Origin: Acanthopleura granulata
Taxonomy: Eukaryota; Mollusca; Polyplacophora; Chitonida; Chitonidae
Direction of reading: 5' to 3'
NCBI GenBank assembly: GCA_016165875.1
Contig: JABBOT010000001.1
Coordinates: 16,506,876 to 16,570,875 of the forward strand
Length of the DNA stretch: 64,000 bases
Shown here: positions 27,089-38,500 of the stretch, piece after piece
Layout: each line of letters opens with the position of its first letter
Numbering within the stretch: position 1 is the first letter of the stretch
Notes under the pieces: generated by a model
The model's database searches: none
Told to the model about the DNA's origin: nothing
What the model saw: the letters and a program-made list of their open reading frames with translations, nothing else
Position numbers and translations under genes: made by a program

Positions 27089-28327
27089 ATGACTCTCGCG
27101 GAATCCAAGTCTAACTACGTGGACTTGATCCACGAGTTCATGTCTCACAATCATGGCAACTACACCGTGGATTACATCCAGCCATACGTCCGACCCTCCC
27201 TCAAATATGTCTATCCTCTCTTCATGTTCCTTCACGCTCTCGTCGGAATGGTCGGCATCATCGGTAACATCGCAATGGTCACAGTCATGGGAAGAAGGAG
27301 ACTCTATCACGACCAGACATTCTTTTTCTTGGGCAATCTGGCATTTTCTGACCTTATCAAGTGTGTGTTTGTCTTGCCCATGACTCTGGCTAACCTTCTT
27401 ATTCAGAACTGGATATTCGGCAGCTTTATGTGCTTCTTCTTGCCCATGATGCAGTTTTTCCCGATCCACGCCTCCATGCTGACTTTTGTCTTCATTGCCA
27501 TTGACCGTTATCGCCTCATTGTCAACCCGTTCAAATCTCGAGTGCCCGCTGGTCTCTGCACCATAGCCGTGTGGGTGGTGGCCGTTTGTGTGGTCTTACC
27601 ATACGCTGTTTATATTAAATATATTGATTTAGAATTCTTCCTCGGTGCTCAATTTAGCGGTGTGGGGATTTGCTACGTCCATTTAGAGAAACACATAGAG
27701 GAATATATTCGAGCCATGTTTGTGACTCTATACGCCATGCCCCTGGCTATCATTAGCTTTTTGTATGTCAAAGTCTCGGCCGAGCTGAAATGTCGCGAAT
27801 CCGCCTCGGTGTCCGTTCACTTTACTTCTAGTACGGCGGAGGACGCTCTGAGGGCTTTCAGTCTGACCGATTCCCGGTATAAGCTCTCCAGATCCACCTG
27901 GTCAGCGACTGAAGGAGAACAGAGAATTGACCCGGAGGGCGTTAGCGGCGAGTCTGCCCTGGCCAGCGGCGAGTCGGCCCTGGCTAAATCCTGTACGGAA
28001 AGGTTCACTCAGGATAGCGATGACGATCTGGACATTGCCAAGGAAAAGATCACCCAGTCGTACATGATCGCCATGGTCACTCTGTTCGCCATGTGCTGGT
28101 GTCCGCTCAATCTTCTCATTCTCGTCACTTACTTCGTCCACGAGAACGACAACAACAGAGACCACTACGACATCACCTACCTCACCTTCACATGGTTTGG
28201 CTTTCTCTCCACCTGCATCAACCCCGTACTGTTCGCCTCCTGGAAGATGTCAGACACCACCAAGGACCGCCTAAAGGGGTACTTCCGGTTCAGTAACCGG
28301 CGACGTGCGGCCACACAATCTCAACAG
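27089..28327 (+). CDS. Class A (rhodopsin-like) peptide-type G protein-coupled receptor, main exon
   Basis: Encodes 413 residues with a complete seven-transmembrane core, so it should sit in the plasma membrane and signal through a heterotrimeric G protein. Class A landmarks seen: GN in TM1 (N60), LAFSD in TM2 (D88), W108 and C115 before and at the start of TM3, DRY at 139-141, W162 in TM4, C195 in the second extracellular loop (disulfide partner of C115), P218 in TM5, CWCP at 336-339 in TM6, and NPVLF at 378-382 in TM7, a variant of NPxxY. The N-terminus has one N-glycosylation sequon (NYT, N24) and no obvious signal peptide. The third intracellular loop (about 231-320) is long, Ser/acid-rich and contains a 7-residue tandem duplication (SGESALA twice). 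Overall look is closest to neuropeptide receptors of the NPY/NPFF/GPR83 kind, but the ligand cannot be assigned. The reading frame continues 11 codons to a TAA at 28361, but a strong donor (CAG|GTGAGT) after residue 413 argues for splicing. Start: first ATG of the frame ahead of TM1; upstream non-coding exons are possible. Confidence 0.95.
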
Positions 28328-29704
28328 GTGAGTGGAAACCAGCTGATTAGTAATTACAGGTAAGATGTAGGTCACTAAAGTATACTGCCGCAAGTGCTTT
28401 TCGTGTGTCTTAAACGTGCACATTTGAAGAACACCCCCAAAGCAACTTACAATGTGAGATTCTCTACAAATCCAGATAGATTAGCAAGAAAGCGTTCCGA
28501 CCTGGATTTTTTTTTCTTGTTTTCTTTTTTTTTACTTTGCCCCAACTGGGCATCTTAAACCCGCTGACGGGTGATCAAAATCTTTTGTGTTCAGCCGGGA
28601 ATGATTCTCCCTCCCTGCAATTGCACTGAAAGTCGCCTGTGTACTCGAAGCGCATTGTCCATGAATTTTATACATGTTAATGCACCGAACACACGAGGGC
28701 AACAAAAAACCGTTATCTTCCTATTTATATCGCATGTTCTTTAAACACCAAAGCCTCAAAGTGTGTCCGTTGTAACATCTTACTTTTATTCGGGTCAGTT
28801 TTCTAAACATGCCTCTGAAACGAAGCAATAAATGTCACTCTTCAAGAAATACCATATTACGTTTAACCGAATAACATGCCTTCTTGATCTACAGATATTT
28901 TTACTGCACAGATAAGTTTCACTTGTAAGATGAATTTGGCAAGCTTTTTTAGGTAATTTGGCGCTGATTTTCTTGTGTCCAAAATAGCAGCAAGTCCTCT
29001 TTCTCAAATACCATTTGTAATCTTGATAAACACCATCGGCTTGATGATGCTATTACTGCAACAAAATAATCTCTATGCTAAATGATCGAAATAATGCTCT
29101 GTTGTGAACACGCAAGCTCCGAAATCAATTACAAAGTCGCGAGATGTAATTGGTGTCTGTGGTACAATGGAGACGGCCTCTGTTGCATCGCCTGGTCCCA
29201 CTGCTATACTGATAACCGCCATTGTGTTCATGGCCAGTTGGTGGACTCAATTATTTATGGAATTTCCTTACATGTTGTCGAGGTGAACACCGGTGCATGT
29301 TACACCATTCATCTGTCCGCCGGCCGTACATGTGACAAGGCATTGTGCGTCGCAGTATAACATAATAAGATTTGCAAGGAAGGGTATTATGTGTTGTATG
29401 CACGACAAACATGAAATCCATTACCTGCACCGAGGGAAGATAGAAACGAGATGTATTTCAGTTTCAGTTTCAGTTTCATTGTAGCTACATGCATACATAG
29501 GTGACGCTGAGAAAAGATCCCCTGAACCAGAACGCCAGAGATCTTCAGTCTTTCGGCACCCTTGAAAATTTATCTCGATGAAGATGTTATGACTTGGGCC
29601 TAAAAGCTGGCCTCAAAGCTGGCCTTAATTGAAGTCATATCGATAACCTCTATTGAGGTCGTGGTGAAGTAAGCCATAATTATGCATTCAATCTGGTCAG
29701 GCCT

Positions 29705-29801
29705 TAAAAGGCCTTAAAATGCCGACCGGCGTCGTAAAAGTGATATATTCTTGAGTACGGCGTATAACACCAATCAAATAAATAAATAATAAATAAATAC
29801 A
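29705..29801 (+). mobile_element. SINE 3' fragment in GPCR intron
   Basis: GCGTCGTAAAAGTGATATATTC core, GAGTACGGCGTATAACACC and an AATCAAATAAATAAATAAT tail. Head and body missing. Confidence 0.85.
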
Positions 29802-32800
29802 AAGACTGTACCTGAATTGTCCTCTGTGGTTTTTTTCCCACATCTAATAAATATCCACCATCTGTGGGCAATTTCCTTTAATTCCATCGGTGATGTATAC
29901 TTTGGGACAAAACACAGGAGATGTCACCAACGTCCACAATGAACGTCCACTTGTGACTGGGTGTCATAGCGGAATAACATTTCTCTGCTTATTTTATGAT
30001 TACTCACCCTGCGACATGGCGTAACTTGGCTGTATATGACAGGGTAGTAAATTAATTGTGTATCTTTTAAAAGGTGCAAAACTCATTGTATGTGGCACTT
30101 TTCTGGCAGCGTGTATTTTCTCTCTATGTCCAAAAAGTGTTCAGTTTGATGCAGCTTCGTGACAGATAGTAACGGGCATTCCCAACAGATCCCCTATGGC
30201 TCCAGATAATATAACCTGGTTTACAGTAAATGTATCTGGTAAATTATCAACGTAAAATTTGTACTGAGCTTGTCCTTATGAAGCTTTCCTGTCTTTAGTT
30301 ACAAGATAGTTCTAATAGTCTGAAGAAAAAGATTGCTCGTGTGGTCATATTCTGCTGAGCTTAGCTTGTTATCACGTCGATAAAAAGTTCTAGAAACGTT
30401 ACATAAGACATAAGACATGGATAATGGTGCTCTTGTTCCCCATAAGAACGCAGATCGGCCGTTGATTGGAACTTGTGTATCTCACCTAAAAATCCCAGAC
30501 TTATTTTCGCTAATAATAGTATCACGACGTCGTGGACATAAAGGTACCAGTGGACAAAAGAATATTTACTTTAAAATAGAAACAATCAACGGTTTTCGAC
30601 AATGCCGCAAGGACACTTTCACACCAGTAGGATTATTGTATCGATTGTGTTAAACCTGTTACATAATATCCATTATTTCGTCTCATGATAATGATATTTT
30701 TAAGTTTCAGTTGCCTAAAAGGTGGATGTAATTGAATTAAGTGTCAGTTTTTTTTTGCGAAATGGATATTCGCAGCATGTCTAATGTAAGTTAAAACCAT
30801 CAGCATACCCTGAAGGTTGCAATATTTCTGTTCATGAGAATTATATCTGTCTTCTATGTTGCTGTCATTAACATTTCCATTTATATTTTTCAACACGTGA
30901 CCTCATTGCTTAACCGCTAACGGTGTTTAAATGGCAGCCTTCGTGCTACCAGGAGCTAAGTTCTGTTTCAGGCATCACAAGAAACGCACACAGCATTATA
31001 CTGTGATGTTCTGGAAGCCAGGTTTTGTATTTCTGCGACAGAGAATGCCGCCCACGTGAGCTTTCTTCTTGTCCTTTTTTATCCCGTTAGAGCACTGGAA
31101 TGTAAATGAAATTAAGGCCCATTTTATTTCTAACTTGTTTACCATCAATCGGATCGACCGCTCGTGACTTCAATGAAAAGCTGCCGAGTTTGTTTATTTT
31201 TTCAGACGTTTTAAACAGATATTAGGGGTTTGATTTGACATCAGCACGGTTCGCAAGGTCTGAATACATCATAGAAAGGGGTGCATATCGGGGGACTGCT
31301 GGTTAATCCAGGAGCTAATGTCCGCCATTTCAACACAAGCACCTTATCATGAACTGTCAGCTTGACAATGAACTGTTTGGCTGCACCCAACGTGATCAAT
31401 ACACCACAGGCAATCAAACTGTCTGTCGGTTTCCCTTAAATGGCCGATTCCTTTGTTTTTGCTGCAAAAGAGCCAGGCGTTTCTAGCTCATCACTACGCG
31501 CGGCTGACAAAAAAAGGATGGAAAGAGCGGACCGAGATTTTTTGCACTGATTACTCCTCAAATGACTATCTTTGGTCATGATTGAGCATGTCAGATGTCG
31601 TCTGGGCCTCTTGTGTATCTGGCCTGAAATGAGATGTTCTCCTTCATTAAAAAGCTAAGTTTTCTGAATTAAAAATCGATTTGATGTTGATTTCTGTCAA
31701 TGGTTAAAACACTCTCCCGTTTTCGTGTCTGATAGAAGAAAAAAAATTCATTCAGGTTGAAAAGTTGGATAAGTTAATGCCGTTTATTGGCAAAACAAGT
31801 TCTTTTCAGCTCTTCAGATCGATGTATACCACAAAGGGTGCTTCTAGTTACCGGCCTTGAAAATCATATATTCCGCCACCCTTATCCAAACCTGCTGATT
31901 CCGTTTGGTCTAAGTTATTGATTCCCCAGTTAGGAACTGAGGTGGACACCAAAGACACTCCCATTCGACAGGTAACGGACAAGAAAAACGCGCAAAACAA
32001 GCAATTTTATTAGGTCTAATCGATCTCTTCATATTGATTATTCTGTTTATATCTCATTGTAAGGTACAGGTTAGGATTCTGTTCGAGAGATGTCGATAAC
32101 ATTGACAAGGCATCACTGGCAAGCCTAATGGAACACTGGTACGGCATAGATGATATCAAAGTGTTAGCAGCCAATTCCAGCGCATGTAGGCCACAAGTGG
32201 ACAGAGAGTTTCCGAGCTTTCCGTTCCCACAGTTCTGGCACCTGCGCTCTGATGTCCTTTCCATGGTGACAATTAGCTGTATACAGCTACTATTCAACCC
32301 AAGATTACGTCTTATGAAAAGCTCTCTCCAGATGCTGGGTTACAGCCGTGTATGGGGATTTCATGTTCGTCATACATTCCTTGTTATGTTGGACCTCGAA
32401 CTCCATGACTATGATATGCTTTGAGTATTAGTTACAGAGGCACAATGCAATAAAATGATGGCTAGAAGCTGATCTACAAAGCATATAAAAAGCTCTAATG
32501 ATAAGAAGTAATTTGCGAATATATCAAATTTAATGAAGACAAAGGTGGAAGTGATAATACTCCATGACATTAATATTTATTTACTCTGGGTTGTTGAGGA
32601 GCTGTGCAATAATGATGACTGGAAGCCGATCTATATGGAACGCCCCAGTAATAAGAAGTAATTCGGGGTGTATCAAATATAATAAAGACAATAGTAAAGG
32701 GCGATTGATACAGCATTGGGCTGATGAGTATTGGGTGTTGGTTCGAACTTGACACTTAGGTCGTACTCGAGTGGCCCCTTCATTTGTAATACACCGCAGG

Positions 32801-34367
32801 CTTCCGTCAGATTACACGCGGGTCTGGTAGTCTCCAACAGTCCATGAGCAACCTGCCCTTTATTTCAAAATGAGCGAACCGTCTCGTCAGTCTCGGCGTT
32901 CTCCAATCAACTAGCCGGCAGCTGTCTCTCACACTCCAGCGGCCTCTCGACTTCCAAAAAGCCTTGGTTCGGTAGACATCTCCAATACATGGATACGCCT
33001 CCCGTTACTCTCCGCACAGGGTCACTCACCTCCTCTGCTAGGTATAGGTTCAGTTTTCAGGGCTTTTGTGATTGTGGCTGACGTTGTTAGGGAGCACAGG
33101 CATCATGCAAACTAGAGTGCGGCAAAGTTGTCATTCTATTTTTTTGGGGGGGGGGGCATTGGGGTGATGTCCCTGGCGAAAGGAAAACGTGGTTCAACAA
33201 ACTCAATCATTTGTTTAACAAGTATGACTTTCGTCGAATCAGTTGTACTCACATGGTCCATATCTGTACAGATCTAATTTTTGGGTCGTATTTTACTTGT
33301 ACAATATATTTTTTGAAGTTATAACCTGCATGACAGGCGCAATCCTTCAGTCAGTAAAACAACCACTAAACTGAGCTGACACTATATATACCTATCAATT
33401 TCTCCTTATCACAGCCATATTGGGACCCCGTGGTTTGTTCTTCAGGAAAGGGACACCCCATTTTCTGGCTACTCATATATCATATCTATCATCTTCAGCT
33501 CCATTTTCCCACTGAGGGTGAAGTCATTATAGACTCCAGGCTTCCACGGTGTCAGGGGACCGAATTAAACCAACATCAGCTAGTTACCTACAGGTGACTA
33601 TGTTGAGGGTAGAAAATGCCAAGGCCGTAACCTAAATCATAAAGAGCGGACCAAATTTATTACCCTTCGAGTTTATGATTGATATATCCTTGGCATTAGT
33701 TACTGACTGATAGCACCGGTAATGGTTTCCTCAAAGCTGAAATGTTATGAAGAGAAATGCCCGCGGTAATTGTATCCGCACAATGAGCAGTCCGATCGAT
33801 TGGTCCCCAGGGGCCATCGTCCTGTACAGAAGCTGCCATTTGCCATTACGTGTTCAAAGGCTTGCAACTGTACGTAATGATTTATGTTATGAAACTTAGA
33901 CTTCATATCAGACTCGGCTTCAGTTTGGAAAGAATTGATTAAAGCTAGACAAGGCAAAGTGGCTAAATGGGGGATATTTTTTTCACGGCAAAAGCCTGAA
34001 ATGAAATAATGGCTAGGAAGTTAAGACAAACTCAAATCACATTAAAAATTGTGAAAATGTTTCACAGGCATGTCATAGCTGTTTACCTGAATCTTGGTCG
34101 CGGATTTTGTTCAACAAGTATATCTTTAGTACTGAATAAATGAATATGGCTTAACGTGGCTTTAAGCCATATTGAATCATTCATTACTAATGGCAAAGAA
34201 GTTAAGAAATACAATGTTGTAGTCATACCATTGGAAAATGTCTTTAAGATTATTTCTGTTAAACAGAAAAACTATCACAGGAGAATACGGAAAAGTGAAA
34301 TATGTTCCGAAAAATGGTCACGATGTTATCACCGTGGAATTTGATGACCCATGGAAACGTCAGACCA

Positions 34368-34469
34368 GTATATATAAATATATATATATATATAAATAAA
34401 TAAATTTATTTATTTATTTGTTTGTTTGTTTGTTTGTTTGTTTGTTTCTTTGTTTATTTATTTATTTAT
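34368..34469. repeat. Compound microsatellite (TA)n (TTTA)n (TTTG)n
   Basis: Runs of TATATA, then TAAA/TTTA, then about eight TTTG units, then TTTA again, abutting a SINE head. Probably grown from the SINE's AAAT tail. Confidence 0.9.
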
Positions 34470-34477
34470 GTGCGTAC

Positions 34478-34585
34478 CACTGGAGAGGAAGCCAGCCAGA
34501 GCTGTACTTGAACTTACACCAACCGCACTGATGAAAGGCTTCTGAATCATCATCATTGCACTGCACTAGCAGGTCATCCACGACG
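34478..34585 (-). mobile_element. SINE 5' part next to TTTG/TTTA repeats
   Basis: Minus-strand B-box region (GTACTTGAACT), GAGAGGAAGCCAGC and AGGCTTCTG blocks are present. The 3' body is replaced by microsatellite, which may have grown from the original AAAT tail. Confidence 0.75.
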
Positions 34586-35467
34586 AACCCTTAAGAACTG
34601 GCGCTTCTCCGCCGTATTTAAATCCTTTCGGACATCCATTGTGCATCAAACTGGTAAAGCTGTTGATGTGCTTACTGACCGTCGCTCTAGTCATCTCTTC
34701 AAAGCTGTTTCATGTGAACGGAACATTTCCATAAATAGATGATTATGCACACCCAGTTCCCTAAACAGATCTCTGTTTTCTTCTCTTAACGGCGAGCCAA
34801 GGTGAAGATCATTCCCACGTGCATGGGATTTGAATGTGGCTCTGTTTATACAGGAGCGGTATTTTTACCTAAATCTGACTATATTTTCTCTCCTTGTAAT
34901 AAATTGCTTCACCAGCAGCACGTCTGCCATACGGCAACGTCAGTTTCACGAGTTTGTTTTCTATTTCGGTAGTAGCACAGGCTCGTGTTCGGTGTTTGTT
35001 CTACTGGAAATGATTTACGGACTGTCACAAACGTAACGTGTGTGATCCAGTGGTCAGCATGATTACAACTGGTAGTTTGAATGCATACCTTACTACCAGA
35101 GGGGATATCGATTTTTTCATTTTTTTGCGATTTGTTTTTCATCACTCATGATCATTGGTAGCATCTACATCACGCATTAATAGTAATTACGCTAAAAAAC
35201 CCAAAAATATGCAATGCCTTTGAAAAGCACATCTGCTTTAAATAATGTTTCTTAAGTGAAGGATTTCGGGTTATTTTGGTGTTAGTGGGTGGGTAGAGGG
35301 GAACTTGTGTGGAAATCTTCTAATTTAATTGTCTTTTGATCGCCTTGGTAACGTTGCCTGCTAAGAGTGTGGTGGTTATTTCAGACTGCCTTTATCCATA
35401 ATCTGTACTCCAGATAAGGCGTAATTAATGCCAAACTAATACACAGCACTGTGTTTCTCATTACAGA

Positions 35468-35587
35468 CTCCACCGCCCCAGCAGTATACTCAGGTAGACG
35501 AGAACGACACGAGCACCGAAAATCGGAAGTGATCCCATCACTACGAGCGATGATGTCACGGAGGGGATGTGTTACATCCACAGATGA
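35468..35587 (+). CDS. Candidate last coding exon of the GPCR (C-terminal tail)
   Basis: A good acceptor (TTTCTCATTACAG) precedes an open stretch of 39 codons ending in TGA at 35585-35587. It is in phase 0, matching the phase-0 donor at 28328. The segment starts TPPPQQYTQVDEND and continues with STEIG, DPITTSDD and ends CYIHR. It is acidic and rich in Ser/Thr, as expected for a receptor tail phosphorylated by GPCR kinases and bound by arrestin. Joined to the main exon it would give a 452-residue receptor. A polyadenylation-type AATAAA lies about 610 bases further on at 36198. The intron would be 7.14 kb and carries SINE fragments. The link is inferred from phase, splice sites and composition only; another exon could lie between, or the true tail could be elsewhere. 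Confidence 0.55.
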
Positions 35588-38500
35588 GGGTTTTACTACT
35601 CGGACGTATAAAGCTGGAGGGGTTTGTTACAGGGCTTCTCGGTCCGGATCGGGATGATGGCTAAGGAGATTACTTGGCCTAAGGCTGGCTCGTGGGTTCA
35701 TACATTTGTCCACGGCGTATAGGAAAGTTTGTATTTCCCAAAGATAACAGCTTCAGGGAACAAAAGGACAGTTTGTTCTGTAATGTCGATAAAAGCACCG
35801 AAAGCCACACGGAGACGAGCGGAAACGGGATATTAAAATCGTCTTTGTTCTGTACCGGATTGATCGGCTAGGATTGAATGTCTGTCGAGGACGTGATGTT
35901 ATTATGGCTCTGCGCTAGTCCACGGAGCCCTTCGCCCCAAAGCGTCCACGACCTTGACCCATACAACAATGCAGTGTTGACTTATTCCCAAACACCCTTA
36001 CAGATTCTTCAATAATGAAAAACTGCTACATGGATTACACTTTGGTCAATCGAATGTTTCTTCCATTCGTCTCAGGCAGATTCTCCCAAGATCCTGAAGC
36101 CTGGGTTGTCCGGCAAAGAAGTCCAATCGCTGTTGTATGCTTACCACGTGTTCCCTCCCTTAAGAGCAGAATTAAATCAGGGTCATTCTATGGAACGAAT
36201 AAAGCTTAGCATATTGAGTCTGCAGAACAAACAAAACACCTTCATATGAAAGAATACCGGGTCTCTCTCAGGCACACATTGATATACAAATATTCTGCTG
36301 CACTACACTGGCCACTGGCTGGAAAACCGGTTTAAGGTAGGGCCGATGTTACATAATACTGTAAAATAGTTGAGTGTGACAGATCTACTTCTCTGGCTTG
36401 GTGCTTAGCGAAAAGGAGTAGGTTAACTGTTCAGTTGGTCACATGTTAGTATACAAACTTTGGCCCAGTTGTCCTCTGGGGCACCTTATGTTGTAAAATA
36501 AGAAGGTGCCTGCCATATAACGATTTTAACGGAAATAATATAAAAATCGTTCTTACACCCAAATGGCATAAACGAATAAATTTAATATCTTTGCAAAAGA
36601 TAGCTTTTTATGGTAGCTTTGTGGAGTTTACCAATTAGGAATCGAAGTGACTGGTCCTAAATGGGGGAACTGATCCGGACAGTCCCCTGAGGCGGGGGTG
36701 TGGTGCCGGAACTCACTAAATCACGTATATGCCAGAGAAACCCCTGTGTTCGGTTATACGCCAACTGAGAACCACCCCTTCAGGCCTGTGCGTAGATTAC
36801 TCTCAGAATTGTCCAATGAATACGGCAACACTCTAGAGAAAGCAGGATTTGCTGGTTCGCTGGTTACCGGCAAATTCCCCAGCTGACAGCCTCTATTATG
36901 GAAGCTCCGAGTCCAGCCCATTTTCCAGAAGCAATGTTAGTCTGACGGACGGAATTCATCTGCCTTAATTACCAGCCTCTCCAAAGGATGAGCATGATTT
37001 TTATCGATCCTATTGATCGGGAGAAAAGAAAACTGACTTTGCCCAAGGTTTTATTCCTGGAAATCGCCTTAGGTTAAGAGGACATATGTTGTCCTCAGCT
37101 CTACCGTTTGCTCTCAGATGAGGTTATTTGCGTCAGGCCAAGCCTTCGAATTTCTGACAAATTCGTGGACTGCCAAGTTTACTGGCTTGCATATAGCCAA
37201 TGGTGTCATCGGTCCAAATGAAGCCATTGTATTGAAAATGTTCCAGGGACACGGAATTCCGAAAGGTTTTAAGATACGCCCCACTTATTAAATTCAAGAC
37301 TATAAAATCTAATCTAAATCTTTGAGTTCAACAAAAACGCTTGATTCCAAAGATTGCGTTTATCACATGTTCCGTTATCTAAGTAGAGTTGTTCTACTCA
37401 ACACCGTTTTCTGACATGCAAGCCACTTCATACGTGGTAGTTTAAATCTGGTGTGTGAATCAAACTCAGAATGGTCCTTGGATGAGTTAAAACATCAGCC
37501 GATTCTAGGCATATTCGCTCAACCACGGTTATCGTAATAAATATCCACTGGAATTTAAGCTCTCTGTGGTTATCAAAGCGGCATTATTACTCGATATCGT
37601 TGCTTTGTGGAAAGGATCCAAGGTTTTCGGATAGTTTTAATATTGTTATAGGCTCAGATAATACTAATCCATTTTACTAACCCCACTGGATGTTACATAT
37701 TGACTGATACAAATGTATATAAACATTGTTAGCCATATTCCTGCTAAAATTGCCTTATAATAGATTAGGTTTTATTACGATTGACTTTTGCAAAAGGCAC
37801 CTTATTATTTTACTATACAATTGTAACAGTTGTACATGTTATGATTAAGATTATTCCCTAAATGTTGACGGTAAATTAACTTTTGGTATAACACATAGGG
37901 CCTAAAAAGGCTGTTTTGATTTTTTAAAATAAATTTATGTGTTTTTTTTTTCGTGATTGTAAATGTATGCGTTATAGTGAAAATACTGCCCAGAAAAGAA
38001 AGAGTTTTACAAACAATGGTTTGAATTCATTCTAGCAAGAGATATTTTTACACACATTGTAGATTTAACAAGTCTAAGGGAAAGAAATCTGTTTACTATA
38101 TCTAATACAAGATATTCTTGTTAAAACAGACAAATGGGCCTTCCATCTTCAGGCCACATCGTTTTGTTAACTCATACTTGTGAGATTCACCTCTTCCGAA
38201 ATGGGAATGAAGAAGTGGGTTTGCTAAATATACTTAGTATATCCATATCACTTAATATATATCCTTGCGTAATAGCTGATTAATTTTAACTGTTTCCAAG
38301 ACTGAACGGTGTATTTTTCTATGATTGTTACATTTTGGATTAAGAAGAGTTGCTACACATCTAAAGTCCGTGTCGCTTTCCGCACTATAAAGTTGTGCTA
38401 TGTACTTTTTTCATATTGTTTCCTTGATATTTCGAGTGATGTCAAAGGTCTCAAGAGGCAAAAAATACAGTGTTTTCTACCTCTAAGTCAGGAGAGGAAC

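Larger units (their letters stand above)
28328..35467 (+). other. Inferred GPCR intron
   Basis: Starts GTGAGT after the receptor's 413th codon and would end at TTACAG before 35468. No convincing coding sequence is visible inside. It contains a SINE tail near 29.7 kb, TATA/TTTA/TTTG microsatellites with a SINE head at 34.4-34.6 kb, and a T/G homopolymer run at about 33.14 kb. If the unspliced form is used instead, the protein ends at 28363. Confidence 0.5.

Noticed and set aside
26996..27469. 157-codon minus-strand frame over the GPCR start
   Set aside because: Antisense shadow of the receptor exon; the translation is low-complexity His/Asp/Glu-rich and unlike known proteins.
32016..32424. 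93- and 98-codon frames on opposite strands in the GPCR intron
   Set aside because: No recognisable domain and no supporting splice sites; length is within chance for this window.
33136..33160. Run of about 11 G after T7, possible G-quadruplex
   Set aside because: A single homopolymer run followed by one GGGG; not the four separated G-tracts needed for a persuasive quadruplex, and possibly a sequencing artefact.
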